This document shows, one piece after another, positions 29,481 to 38,420 of a stretch of 64,000 nucleotides of DNA. The notes under the pieces are model-generated. The model saw only the letters and a list, made by a program, of their open reading frames with translations, was not told the origin of the DNA and made no database searches. The stretch's first letter is position 1, and each line of letters begins with the position of its first letter. Where the stretch lies: contig NZ_CP094975.1 in the NCBI RefSeq assembly GCF_023509015.1, forward strand, positions 813,501 to 877,500, in the 5' to 3' direction. This DNA comes from Pseudomonas abieticivorans. Its GTDB lineage: Bacteria > Pseudomonadota > Gammaproteobacteria > Pseudomonadales > Pseudomonadaceae. The position numbers and the translations under genes are program-made.

Positions 29481-30290
29481 TCAGGCGATCGCCGCTTCCT
29501 CGGTCATCAGCGTGACCCCGCCGTCCACGATCACTTCCAGTTGGTGAGCCTTGCCCCAGCGGAACAATTGCGCCAGCAAGGTCGCGTTGATCTCGCCGAA
29601 CAGGTAGATCGAATCCACCGGCTGCTCAAGGATCCACTGGCCCAGCGCCGTGGTTTCCAGCGACTGCTGGAAATCGTAGCTGAACTCCGGCTCCTGGAAC
29701 CTGGGCTTGACCGCGATCACCGCACTGGCCAAAGGCGCCGGGCCCTTGCTCGGCAAACCCACCTCGACGTGGGCCAGGGGCAACTGGCCGATGCGCCAGT
29801 CCTTGAGCAACTGCACCAGGCGCACCTTGGCCCGTTGCAGGCGCATGTCCAAACGCTCCTCCACGGGGATTTCCAGGCGTTGGTTGAGCACCAGCCAGAC
29901 CGTCTTGCGCCGCGGGGTCTTGAACAAGACCTCAGCCTTGACCTTGGCTGCGCGCACTGCCAGGGCAACCACCAGCAACAGCGGCGTGGCCAGCGCCTGG
30001 ATCGAATCGCCCAGGCTGGTTTGCACCATCAGCGCCAAGGCCGCCAAGCCTAGCCACAGGTAGTCCACGCGCTTCCAGGCCACTTCGCCCCAACGCGCCA
30101 GGCCGATGCAGGCCCAGCAGAACAAGCAGTAGAGGAACACCGCCAGCAGCACCAGCCAGCGCACGTCCTGGGCCAGCGTGGCAAGGCTCAGGGTGGCTGG
30201 GGTCAGGGCGAGGGTAAGTGCCACCAGCAAGGCCAGCGAGACCAGGGTGGGTAACAGATAGGGTTTGTTGAAAAACTGCTTCATGAACAT
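29481..30290 (-). CDS. Unknown inner-membrane protein
   Basis: The 269-residue product (start ATG 30290; ATG 30284 is also possible and neither has a strong ribosome site) has four predicted membrane helices in residues 10-110, including YLLPTLVSLALLVALTLAL and WLVLLAVFLYCLFCWACIGLA. A soluble C-terminal half follows, with a regular basic helix (RLEIPVEERLDMRLQRAKVRLVQLLKDW) and a mixed alpha/beta end. I do not recognise the family. It stands alone between the cytochrome/molybdoenzyme unit and the thiolase, all on the minus strand. Confidence 0.65.
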   Translation of the reverse strand: MFMKQFFNKPYLLPTLVSLALLVALTLALTPATLSLATLAQDVRWLVLLAVFLYCLFCWACIGLARWGEVAWKRVDYLWLGLAALALMVQTSLGDSIQALATPLLLVVALAVRAAKVKAEVLFKTPRRKTVWLVLNQRLEIPVEERLDMRLQRAKVRLVQLLKDWRIGQLPLAHVEVGLPSKGPAPLASAVIAVKPRFQEPEFSYDFQQSLETTALGQWILEQPVDSIYLFGEINATLLAQLFRWGKAHQLEVIVDGGVTLMTEEAAIA

Positions 30291-30358
30291 TCAGCCAAAT
30301 AAACCGGGGGCGTTTGGCTTATCGGCTGAAGGTGTTGATTCTTGATGGAAGACTGCTA

Positions 30359-30407
30359 CCCCCTCACCCCTGCCCTCTCCCTTAAGGAGAGGGTTGGGGT
30401 GAGGGGG
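30359..30407. repeat. Near-perfect 22-bp inverted repeat CCCCCTCACCCC...GGGGTGAGGGGG
   Basis: Arms at 30359-30380 and 30386-30407 pair with two mismatches around CTTAA. The element lies between the thiolase stop and the start of the upstream-facing membrane protein gene and could terminate the thiolase transcript. A degenerate copy lies between gcl and hyi. Confidence 0.75.
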
Positions 30408-30420
30408 CTGTCAATGAGCC

Positions 30421-31605
30421 CTAGCCAATTGCCTCAAACAACCCCGCCGCGCCCATCCCGCCGCCCACGCACATGCTCACCACGCCATAGCGCAGTTGAC
30501 GCCGCTGCAGCTCGCGCACCAGGTGCCCGACTTGCCGGGAACCGGTCATGCCGAAGGGGTGGCCGATGGAAATCGAGCCGCCGTTGACGTTGTACTTGGC
30601 GTTGTCGATTTCCAGGCGGTCGCGGCAGTACAGGCACTGCGAGGCGAAGGCTTCGTTAAGCTCCCACAGGTCGACATCGGCCTGCTTCACCGAGGCCAGC
30701 TTGAGCAGCTTGGGCACCGCGAACACCGGGCCGATGCCCATCTCGTCGGGCTCGCAGCCGGCCACGGTAAAGCCGCGGAAAAACGCCTTGGGCTTGAGCC
30801 CCAGGGCCAGGGCTTTTTCCAGGCTCATCACCAGGGTCATCGATGCCCCGTCGGACAGTTGCGAAGCGTTGCCAGCCGTCACCGAGCCGTCTTCGCTAAA
30901 GGCAGGCTTGAGGCTCGCCAGGCTTTCCAACGTGGTGTCGGGGCGGTTGCAATCGTCACGATCCACCACCCCGTCCTTCCAGGACTGCTCGCCAGTGGCT
31001 TTGTCCTCGACCAGGTAGCGGGTGGCCAGCGGGGCGATTTCGTCGTCGAACAAACCGTCGGCCTGTGCCTGGGCGGTGCGCTGCTGGCTTTGCAGGGCAT
31101 AGCTGTCCTGCGCTTGGCGGCTGATGTTATAGCGCCGGGCGACCACTTCGGCGGTCTGGCCCATGGGCATGTAGATGCCGGGCGAGATGTCCATCAGCGC
31201 CGGGTTCACCAGGTTTTCCTGGTTGCGGCTCTTGGCCGTGAGGCTGACCGACTCCACGCCCCCGGCGACGATGATGTCACTGAAGCCCGAAGCGATCTGG
31301 TTGGCGGCGATGGCGATGGCCTGCAGGCCCGAGGAGCAGAAGCGGTTGAGGGTCATGCCGGCGGTGCCGGTGCCCAGCTTGGACAACACCGCGACATTGC
31401 GGCCGATATTGAAGCCCTGAGCGCCTTCGTTGGAGGCCGCGCCCACGATGCAGTCCTCGACGCTGGCCGGGTCGATGCCATTGCGCGTGAGCAACGCATT
31501 CACGCAATGGGCCGCCATGTCATCGGGCCGGGTCTGGTTGAACTTGCCGCGAAAGGATTTGGCCAGGCCAGTCCGCATGCTGTCGACGATCACCACTTCA
31601 CGCAT
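30421..31605 (-). CDS. Acetyl-CoA acyltransferase (thiolase)
   Basis: The start is ATG 31605 (GAGG seven bases upstream), preferred over ATG 31617, giving 394 residues. The acyl-carrying cysteine is C90 in NRFCSSGLQA; the other catalytic residues are H349 in GHPFGMTG and C379 in MCVGGGMG. The start MREVVIVDSMRTGLAKSFRG is that of degradative thiolases (FadA-like). There is no fadB partner next to it, so the substrate, from acetoacetyl-CoA to longer 3-ketoacyl-CoA, cannot be fixed. Confidence 0.93.
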   Translation of the reverse strand: MREVVIVDSMRTGLAKSFRGKFNQTRPDDMAAHCVNALLTRNGIDPASVEDCIVGAASNEGAQGFNIGRNVAVLSKLGTGTAGMTLNRFCSSGLQAIAIAANQIASGFSDIIVAGGVESVSLTAKSRNQENLVNPALMDISPGIYMPMGQTAEVVARRYNISRQAQDSYALQSQQRTAQAQADGLFDDEIAPLATRYLVEDKATGEQSWKDGVVDRDDCNRPDTTLESLASLKPAFSEDGSVTAGNASQLSDGASMTLVMSLEKALALGLKPKAFFRGFTVAGCEPDEMGIGPVFAVPKLLKLASVKQADVDLWELNEAFASQCLYCRDRLEIDNAKYNVNGGSISIGHPFGMTGSRQVGHLVRELQRRQLRYGVVSMCVGGGMGAAGLFEAIG

Positions 31606-31704
31606 GGCACACCTCATTGTTCGTTGTTGTAGGAGTCAAGGTTGCGCCCAGCATAGGCCCGCACCTCGCCCCTCGCGACGATCATCGAAACGCTGTATGG
31701 AGGC

Positions 31705-33201
31705 CTATTTGGATTTCTTGTCCTTCTTGAACGCTGCTTCCAGGGCATCGCACAAAGTGCGCAGCACCTTGACCCGCGCAAAGCGCTTGTCATTGGCCTC
31801 GATCAGGGTCCAGGGCGCGATCTCGGTGCTGGTACGGTCGACCATGTCGCCCACGGCATCGCGGTACAAGCCCCACTTCTCGCGGTTGCGCCAGTCGTCC
31901 TCGGTGATCTTGAAGCGCTTGAAGGGGATTTTCTCGCGGGCCTCGAAGCGCTCCAACTGGGTTTTCTTGTCTATCGACAACCAGAACTTGACCACCACCA
32001 CGCCGGCATCGTGCAGTTGCTCCTCGTAGTCGTTGATCTCGCCATAGGCACGCATCCAGTCGGCCTGGCTGCAAAAGCCTTCGACCCGCTCCACCAAGAC
32101 CCGGCCGTACCAGGAACGGTCGAATATGGTGAACTTGCCGCGTGCCGGGATCTGCCGCCAGAAGCGCCACAGGTAGGGCTGCGCCAACTCGTCCTGTGTG
32201 GGCGCGGCAATCGGCACGATGTTGTATTGGCGCGGGTCCAGCGCTGCCGCCACCCGGCGAATGGCGCCGCCCTTGCCTGCCGCATCGTTGCCTTCGAACA
32301 CCGCCACCAGGGCATGGCCGCGCATGCGTTTGTCGCGAAACAACATGGCCAGGCGGGCCTGCTCGGCAATCAGCTGTTCATTGTATTCGTCCTTACTCAG
32401 GTGCTGGCTCAAGTCCAGGCTGTCGAGCAGGCTACGCTGGTCCAGCGACTCACCCAACGGCGCGATGCTTTGGTGCAGCGGTTCGATCGGCGTCTTCAGC
32501 GCGGCCTGCAAGCCTTCCAGCAGGATCTTGCCCACGGCCAGGCTGCGGTAGTGCGGGTCGACGCCTTCGATCACATGCCAAGGGGCGTATTCGCGGCTGG
32601 TACGGCGCAGCACGCGCTCGCCAAAACGCACGAAGCGGTCGTAGGTTCGCGACTGCTGCCAGTCCAGCGGGCTGATGCGCCAGCTGTGCAGCGGGTCGTC
32701 CTTGAGCGCCTTGAGCCGTGCCTTCATCTGCTGCTTGGACAGGTGAAACCAGAACTTGAAGATCAGCGCACCTTCATCGCAGAGCATCTGCTCCAGGCGC
32801 TCGGCGCCGTTGATGGCCTGGTCGAGCACCGCATCCTTGAACCGACCGCTCACCCGGCCCTGGATCATCTGGCTGTACCAATTGCCGAAGAACACACCCA
32901 TCTTGCCCTTGGCCGGCAACTGTCGCCAGTAACGCCAGGCCGGCGGGTGGGCCAGTTCTTCATCGGTTTGCTGGTCGAACGTGCGCACCTCGATCAGGCG
33001 CGGGTCCATCCATTCGTTGAGCAGCTTGACGGTCTCGCCCTTGCCGGCGCCTTCGATGCCATTGATCAGCACGATCACCGGAAAGCGCGCCTGCTGCTTG
33101 AGTTCGTACTGAGCCTCCAGCAATGCCTCGCGCAGCGCCGGGACTTCGGCGTCATAGGTGTCCTTGTCGATGGCGTGACCAATTTCGGCAGACTCAAACA
33201 T
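31705..33201 (-). CDS. pap: Polyphosphate:AMP phosphotransferase, two PPK2 domains
   Basis: This 498-residue enzyme uses polyphosphate to convert AMP to ADP. The start ATG 33201 has AGGAG upstream. Two tandem PPK2 domains are visible, each with its Walker A: NGIEGAGKGE near 48-56 and EGNDAAGKGG at 303-312. Each is followed by a lid block (PAWRYWRQLPAKGKMGVFFGNWYSQ and YLWRFWRQIPARGKFTIFDRSWYGR). The tandem form matches the class II PPK2 enzymes first described as PAP. Divergent from mnmC with a 98-bp gap. Confidence 0.95.
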   Translation of the reverse strand: MFESAEIGHAIDKDTYDAEVPALREALLEAQYELKQQARFPVIVLINGIEGAGKGETVKLLNEWMDPRLIEVRTFDQQTDEELAHPPAWRYWRQLPAKGKMGVFFGNWYSQMIQGRVSGRFKDAVLDQAINGAERLEQMLCDEGALIFKFWFHLSKQQMKARLKALKDDPLHSWRISPLDWQQSRTYDRFVRFGERVLRRTSREYAPWHVIEGVDPHYRSLAVGKILLEGLQAALKTPIEPLHQSIAPLGESLDQRSLLDSLDLSQHLSKDEYNEQLIAEQARLAMLFRDKRMRGHALVAVFEGNDAAGKGGAIRRVAAALDPRQYNIVPIAAPTQDELAQPYLWRFWRQIPARGKFTIFDRSWYGRVLVERVEGFCSQADWMRAYGEINDYEEQLHDAGVVVVKFWLSIDKKTQLERFEAREKIPFKRFKITEDDWRNREKWGLYRDAVGDMVDRTSTEIAPWTLIEANDKRFARVKVLRTLCDALEAAFKKDKKSK

Positions 33202-33299
33202 GCGCGGCTCCTGTTCCGTGAAGTACAACTCTAGCGGAACATCGGACTGGCAATCTGGCAAAATGTGCCGCTCGATACCCGCCGCCACCTGAGTTGAGC

Positions 33300-35276
33300 A
33301 TGACCACCGCCGCTACCCACGCCCAGATCGACTGGGATGAACAAGGCCGACCGCACTCGCGGGCCTACGCCGACGTGTACTTTTCCCTGGAGTCGGGGCT
33401 GGCGGAAACCCGTCACGTGTTCATGCTGCAAAATCGCCTGGAGGAACGCTTCACGGCGCTGCAGGCGGGCGAGCGGCTGGTGATCGGCGAGACCGGCTTT
33501 GGCACCGGCCTGAACTTTTTATGTGCCTGGCAGCTCTTCGAACAATGCGCCGACCCAAAAGCGCGGCTGCATTTCATCAGCGTCGAGAAATACCCGCTGA
33601 CCCGCGCCGACCTGACCCGCGCCCTGCACCTGTGGCCCGAACTGCGCAGCCAAGCCGATGCCTTGCTGGCGCAGTACGTGGCAGTGCACCAGGGCTTCCA
33701 GCGCCTGGTGTTCGAAAGCGGCCGGGTGACCCTGACACTGCTGATCGGCGATGCGCTGGAGCAATTGCCCTTGCTGGACGGCACGGTGGATGCCTGGTTC
33801 CTGGACGGTTTTGCACCGGCAAAAAACCCCGAGATGTGGACCCCCGAATTGTTCGCCGAGCTGGCGCGGTTGTCCCGGCCTGGCACCAGCATTGGCACCT
33901 TCACCAGTACCGGCTGGGTACGCCGCAGCCTCAAGGCCGCCGGGTTCAAGATGAAGCGCGTGCCGGGCATCGGGCATAAATGGGAAGTGCTGCGGGGCGA
34001 GTTTCAAGGCTGGCCCCATGAGCTGCCCGCCCCTGCGCCGGCCAAGCCCTGGTTCGCCCGCCCGGCCTTGCCCGCCGGCGAGCGCCGGGCACTGGTGATC
34101 GGCGCCGGGCTTGCCGGCTGCGCAACGGCGGCCAGCCTCGCTGCCCGTGGCTGGCAAGTCAGCCTGCTGGAGCGCCATGGCGACGTGGCACAGGAGGCTT
34201 CGGGCAACCCGCAGGGCGTGCTGTACCTCAAGCTCTCGGCCCATGGCACGGCCCTCTCGCAATTGATCCTCAGCGGTTTCGGCTACACCCGCAGGCTGCT
34301 TGAACAGTTGCAGCGGGGCCGCGACTGGGACGACTGCGGCGTGCTGCAACTGGGCTTCGACGCCAAGGAAGGCGAGCGCCAGGCGCAACTGGCCGCCGCC
34401 TTCGACCCGCAATTGTTGCACCTGCTGGACCGCCCGGGCGCCGAAGCGTTGGCGGGTATCAGCTTGCCCAGCGGCGGGCTGTTCTACCCCGAAGGGGGCT
34501 GGGTGCACCCACCCGCGCTCTGCCAGAAACAGGCAGGTGGCACGGGGATTTCGCTGCAGCCCCACCACAATGTCCTCGACCTGCGTCGGGCCAATGGCCA
34601 ATGGCAGGCCTGGGACGGTGATCGGCTATTGGCCCAAGCCCCGGTCGCCGTGCTGTGCGGGGCGGCCGAGGTCAAGGCCTTCGCTGCCAGCGCCGACTTG
34701 CCGCTCAAGCGTATCCGCGGGCAGATCACCCGGCTGGCGCAAACTGCCGCCAGCGCGCAGCTGGCGACCGTGGTGTGCGCCGAAGGCTACGTGGCCCCGG
34801 CGCGGCTGGGCGAACACACCCTGGGCGCCAGCTTCGACTTCAACAACGATGACCTGACCCCCACCGTGGCCGAACACCAGGGCAACCTGCAAATGCTCGA
34901 CGAGATCTCCCGGGATTTGGCCGAACGCCTGGGGCCGCTGTCGGCCGAACAGGCGCAGGGCCGCGCGGCGTTTCGCTGCACCAGCCCGGATTACTTGCCC
35001 ATCGTCGGCCCCCTGGCCGATCGCGAGGCGTTCAACGCCACCTATGCGGTACTGGGCAAAGACGCCCGCCAGGTGCCCGACCTGCCCTGCCCCTGGCTGG
35101 ATGGTTTGTACGTCAACAGCGGCCATGGCTCGCGGGGGCTGATTACCGCGCCGCTGTCGGGGGAACTGATCGCCGCCTGGCTGGATGACGAGCCCTTGCC
35201 CTTGCCCCGCGACGTGGCCCAGGCTTGCCACCCGAACCGGTTCGCGGTGCGGGCTTTGGTGAGGGGGAAGCTGTAG
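33300..35276 (+). CDS. mnmC: Bifunctional tRNA 5-methylaminomethyl-2-thiouridine biosynthesis protein MnmC
   Basis: This 658-residue enzyme finishes mnm5s2U at the wobble position. The start ATG 33300 is preferred to the TTG at 33294. The N-terminal MnmD methyltransferase domain (1 to about 240) has the SAM loop GETGFGTGLNFL (63-74) and DGFAPAKNP (169-177). The C-terminal MnmC oxidase domain binds FAD at GAGLAG (268-273) with a late SSP-type end NSGHGSRGLITAPLSGELIAAWL. Order and length match gammaproteobacterial MnmC, where the oxidase part removes the carboxymethyl group before methylation. Confidence 0.96.
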   Translation: MTTAATHAQIDWDEQGRPHSRAYADVYFSLESGLAETRHVFMLQNRLEERFTALQAGERLVIGETGFGTGLNFLCAWQLFEQCADPKARLHFISVEKYPLTRADLTRALHLWPELRSQADALLAQYVAVHQGFQRLVFESGRVTLTLLIGDALEQLPLLDGTVDAWFLDGFAPAKNPEMWTPELFAELARLSRPGTSIGTFTSTGWVRRSLKAAGFKMKRVPGIGHKWEVLRGEFQGWPHELPAPAPAKPWFARPALPAGERRALVIGAGLAGCATAASLAARGWQVSLLERHGDVAQEASGNPQGVLYLKLSAHGTALSQLILSGFGYTRRLLEQLQRGRDWDDCGVLQLGFDAKEGERQAQLAAAFDPQLLHLLDRPGAEALAGISLPSGGLFYPEGGWVHPPALCQKQAGGTGISLQPHHNVLDLRRANGQWQAWDGDRLLAQAPVAVLCGAAEVKAFAASADLPLKRIRGQITRLAQTAASAQLATVVCAEGYVAPARLGEHTLGASFDFNNDDLTPTVAEHQGNLQMLDEISRDLAERLGPLSAEQAQGRAAFRCTSPDYLPIVGPLADREAFNATYAVLGKDARQVPDLPCPWLDGLYVNSGHGSRGLITAPLSGELIAAWLDDEPLPLPRDVAQACHPNRFAVRALVRGKL

Positions 35277-35307
35277 GCTGTGAGCTGCAAGCTTCAAGGA
35301 ACCTGTG

Positions 35308-35961
35308 ATGCTATCCATCGAAAACCTGTTCAAGACCTACCCCACCCCACAAGGCCCGCTGCCGGTGCTGCAAGGCATCGACCTGACCTTGGAACGCGGG
35401 GCCAGCCTGGCCTTGATGGGCGAGTCAGGCAGCGGCAAGAGCACCTTGCTGCACCTGGTGGCGGGGCTGGACCGGGTCGACAGCGGGCGCATCCAGGTCG
35501 CCGGGCACGCGCTGGAATCGATGACCGAAAGCCAGTTGGCCGAATGGCGACGCACCGGGATCGGGCTGATCTTCCAGCAGTTCAACCTGATTGGCAGCTT
35601 GTCTGTCGCCGATAACCTAGCCTTCCAGGCGCGCCTGGCCGGGCGTTTCGACCCACGTTGGCAGGCCGAATTGGTGGAGCGCCTGGGCCTGGGCGCCTTG
35701 CTCGGCCGCTACCCCGAACAACTCTCCGGCGGCCAGCAGCAGCGGGTGGCCCTGGGCCGGGCGCTGGCCTCCAGGCCCGCCCTGCTGCTGGCCGACGAGC
35801 CCACCGGCAACCTGGATGAAAACACCAGCGAAGAGGTGCTCGGCCTGATGCTCGAACTGCTTGAAGACAGCGCTGCCACCCTGCTGATGGTCACCCACAG
35901 CCAGAAGATTGCCGCCCGCTTGCAACGTCAGGTGGTGCTGCACCTGGGCCGCCTCAAGTGA
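35308..35961 (+). CDS. ABC transporter ATPase, AttE/LolD-like
   Basis: This 217-residue ATPase of the MacB/LolD type starts at ATG 35308 with AAGGA upstream. Motifs: Walker A GESGSGKST (38-46), Q-loop FQQFNLIGSLSV, signature LSGGQQQ (139-145), Walker B LLLADE (159-164) and H-loop H196. Its last codons overlap the GTG start of the permease. With the next two genes it forms a three-gene unit resembling AttEFGH of Agrobacterium: ATPase, FtsX-type permease, lipocalin-like exported protein. The substrate is not known. Confidence 0.9.
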   Translation: MLSIENLFKTYPTPQGPLPVLQGIDLTLERGASLALMGESGSGKSTLLHLVAGLDRVDSGRIQVAGHALESMTESQLAEWRRTGIGLIFQQFNLIGSLSVADNLAFQARLAGRFDPRWQAELVERLGLGALLGRYPEQLSGGQQQRVALGRALASRPALLLADEPTGNLDENTSEEVLGLMLELLEDSAATLLMVTHSQKIAARLQRQVVLHLGRLK

Positions 35962-38420
35962 AAGTGCTGTACTGGACCTTGCGCGCGCTGCTCAGCCATT
36001 GGCGCAAGCATCCAGTGCAGTTCTTCAGTGTGTTCGCCGGGCTGTGGCTGGCCACTGCCCTGTTGATCGGCGTGCAGGCGCTGAACGGCCAGGCCCGGCA
36101 AAGTTACGCCCAGGCCAGCCAACTGATCGGCGGCCAACCCCAGGCCCGGCTGGTATTACGCCAAGGCGGGCGCTTCACCCAGCAAGCCTTTGTTGACCTG
36201 CGCTTGGCCGGCGTGCCGGTGTCACCGGTGTTGCAGGGCCGCATTAGCGTCAACGGCCAATCCCTGCAGGTGTTGGGCATCGAGCCGCTGACCTTGCCCC
36301 ACGACACCTCCCTGGCCGGCGAGGTACCAGACGGCGAGGGCCTGGGCCGGTTTATCGGCGACCCCGGGCAAACCTGGGCCGCGCCGCAAACCCTGCGCAG
36401 CCTGGCGGCCCACGACGGTGACCAGCCCCAGGCTGAAGGCGGCCAGCGCCTGCCACCCCTGCTGACCAAGCAGGACATGGCCCCCGGGCTGTTGCTGATG
36501 GACATCGACCGCGCACAGGCACTGCTTCTGGCCCACGGGCAAATCAGCAGCCTGTTGCTACCGGCACATTCCGATCGCCCCCTGCCCGCGCCGTGGAGCG
36601 AGCAGCTGCAACGCGAGCAGCAAGACGCCAGCGCCGATATCAATCGCCTGACCGACAGCTTTCACCTGAACCTACAGGCCCTGGGCCTGCTGGCCTTTGC
36701 CGTGGGCCTGGTGATTGCCCACGCAGCCATCGGCCTGGCCCTGGAACAACGCCGGCCGCTGTTGCGCACTTTGCGCGCCTGCGGCGTCAGTGCACGGGTG
36801 TTGGTGACGGTGCTGGGCCTGGAGCTGCTGGCGCTGGCCCTGCTGGGCGGGGTCGTGGGCGTGGTCAGCGGTTATGGCCTGGCCGCGGCCCTGCTGCCTG
36901 ACGTCGCCGCCAGCCTGCGCGGGCTGTACGGCGCCGAGGTGGCCACGCAGCTCACCCTGAGCCCGGCGTGGTGGTTGCAAGCCCTGGGGCTGAGCCTGGG
37001 CGGTGCACTGCTCGCCGGGGGCAACAGCCTGTGGCGCGCCGCCCGACTGCCGCTGCTGGCGCTGGCCGACAACGAAGCCTGGCTGCGCAGCCACGGCCAT
37101 TGGCTGCGCAACCAGGCCTGGATCGCCGCAGGCGCTGCCACATTGGCCCTGGCCGCCGCCCTGTGGGGCGACAGCTTGGCCACAGGCTTTGCCCTGATGG
37201 GCTGCGTGTTGCTGGCCGGTGCACTGGGGCTACCGGTGCTGCTCAATGGCCTGCTCAAACTGTTGGCCTTGCACGTGCGCTCGGTACTGGGCCAGTGGTT
37301 TGTCGCTGACTGCCGCCAGCAATTGCCGGCCCTGAGCCTGGCCCTAATGGCGCTGTTGCTGGCCATGGCCGCGAACATCGGCGCCGGCAGCATGACCGAA
37401 GGCTTCCGGCACACGTTCGCCAGTTGGCTGGAACAACGCCTGGCCGCCGAACTCTACGTGCGCCCGCAAAACCCCGAGCAAACCGCAGCCCTGCAAACCT
37501 GGCTGCAGGCCCAACCGCAGATCAGCGCGGTGCTGCCCCGGCGTGACCTGGAACTGCGCCTGCAAGGCTGGCCGAGCGAACTCAACGCGGTGGTCGATGA
37601 CCCCTTGTATCGCCAGCACTGGCCATTGCTGGCCAGCGCGCCGGGCAACCCCTGGGACCAACTGTTTGCTGGCGACAGCCTGATGCTCAGCGAGCAACTG
37701 GCACGCAAGCTCAAGGTGGGCCTGGGCGACCACCTGGTGCTGCCCAGCGAAACGGGCACCTGGGCGCCGCGCATCGTCGCGTTGTATGCCGACTACGGCA
37801 ACCCGAAGGGCCAAGTGCTGGTGGCAGCCACGCAATTGCTGCGACATTGGCCTAACCAGGCCCCCAGCCGGTTCGCCGTGCGCACCGATGCGGCCAACGT
37901 GGCAGCGCTCAAAGGCCAGTTGCAAGCCACCTTTGGCCTGGACGACACCCACCTGATCGATCAAGGGCAATTGAAAGGCTGGGCGCTGCAGGTGTTCGAG
38001 CGCACCTTCAGCGCCACCACGGCCCTGGACAGCCTGACCCTGGGCGTGGCGGCCGTGGCGCTGTTCATCGGCCTGCTGACCCAAAGCCAAAGCCGCCTTG
38101 GCCAACTGGCCCCGCTCTGGGCGCTGGGCGTGGGCAGGCGGCAACTGATCGCCCTGGCCTTGGCGCAAACCTGGTTGTTGAGCCTGCTGACGTTATTACT
38201 GGCCGTACCGCTGGGCATCCTCCTGGCGTGGTGCCTGGTGGCCGTGGTCAATGTGCAGGCCTTTGGTTGGCGCCTGCCCTTGCAAGTATTTCCTGCGCAA
38301 TTACTGCGCCTGTTGGGCTGGGCGATGCTGGCCACCGCCCTGGCGTCGGCCTGGCCGTTGCTCAAGCTGCTCGGCAGCCGCCCGGCCGACCTCCTACGGG
38401 TATTTGCCGATGAACGCTAA
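35958..38420 (+). CDS. FtsX-type ABC permease (fused AttF/AttG-like)
   Basis: This 820-residue protein starts at GTG 35958, overlapping the ATPase stop. It has an N-terminal helix (FFSVFAGLWLATALLIGVQAL), a long periplasmic region, a first helix bundle near 230-460, a second periplasmic part, and a final three-helix FtsX domain (ALDSLTLGVAAVALFIGLL ... LLSLLTLLLAVPLGILLAWCL ... LRLLGWAMLATALASAWPLLKL). Two FtsX-like modules in one chain explain its size. Such permeases work mechanically on lipoproteins or lipids and usually do not import solutes. The next gene starts inside its 3' end. Confidence 0.9.
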   Translation: MKVLYWTLRALLSHWRKHPVQFFSVFAGLWLATALLIGVQALNGQARQSYAQASQLIGGQPQARLVLRQGGRFTQQAFVDLRLAGVPVSPVLQGRISVNGQSLQVLGIEPLTLPHDTSLAGEVPDGEGLGRFIGDPGQTWAAPQTLRSLAAHDGDQPQAEGGQRLPPLLTKQDMAPGLLLMDIDRAQALLLAHGQISSLLLPAHSDRPLPAPWSEQLQREQQDASADINRLTDSFHLNLQALGLLAFAVGLVIAHAAIGLALEQRRPLLRTLRACGVSARVLVTVLGLELLALALLGGVVGVVSGYGLAAALLPDVAASLRGLYGAEVATQLTLSPAWWLQALGLSLGGALLAGGNSLWRAARLPLLALADNEAWLRSHGHWLRNQAWIAAGAATLALAAALWGDSLATGFALMGCVLLAGALGLPVLLNGLLKLLALHVRSVLGQWFVADCRQQLPALSLALMALLLAMAANIGAGSMTEGFRHTFASWLEQRLAAELYVRPQNPEQTAALQTWLQAQPQISAVLPRRDLELRLQGWPSELNAVVDDPLYRQHWPLLASAPGNPWDQLFAGDSLMLSEQLARKLKVGLGDHLVLPSETGTWAPRIVALYADYGNPKGQVLVAATQLLRHWPNQAPSRFAVRTDAANVAALKGQLQATFGLDDTHLIDQGQLKGWALQVFERTFSATTALDSLTLGVAAVALFIGLLTQSQSRLGQLAPLWALGVGRRQLIALALAQTWLLSLLTLLLAVPLGILLAWCLVAVVNVQAFGWRLPLQVFPAQLLRLLGWAMLATALASAWPLLKLLGSRPADLLRVFADER

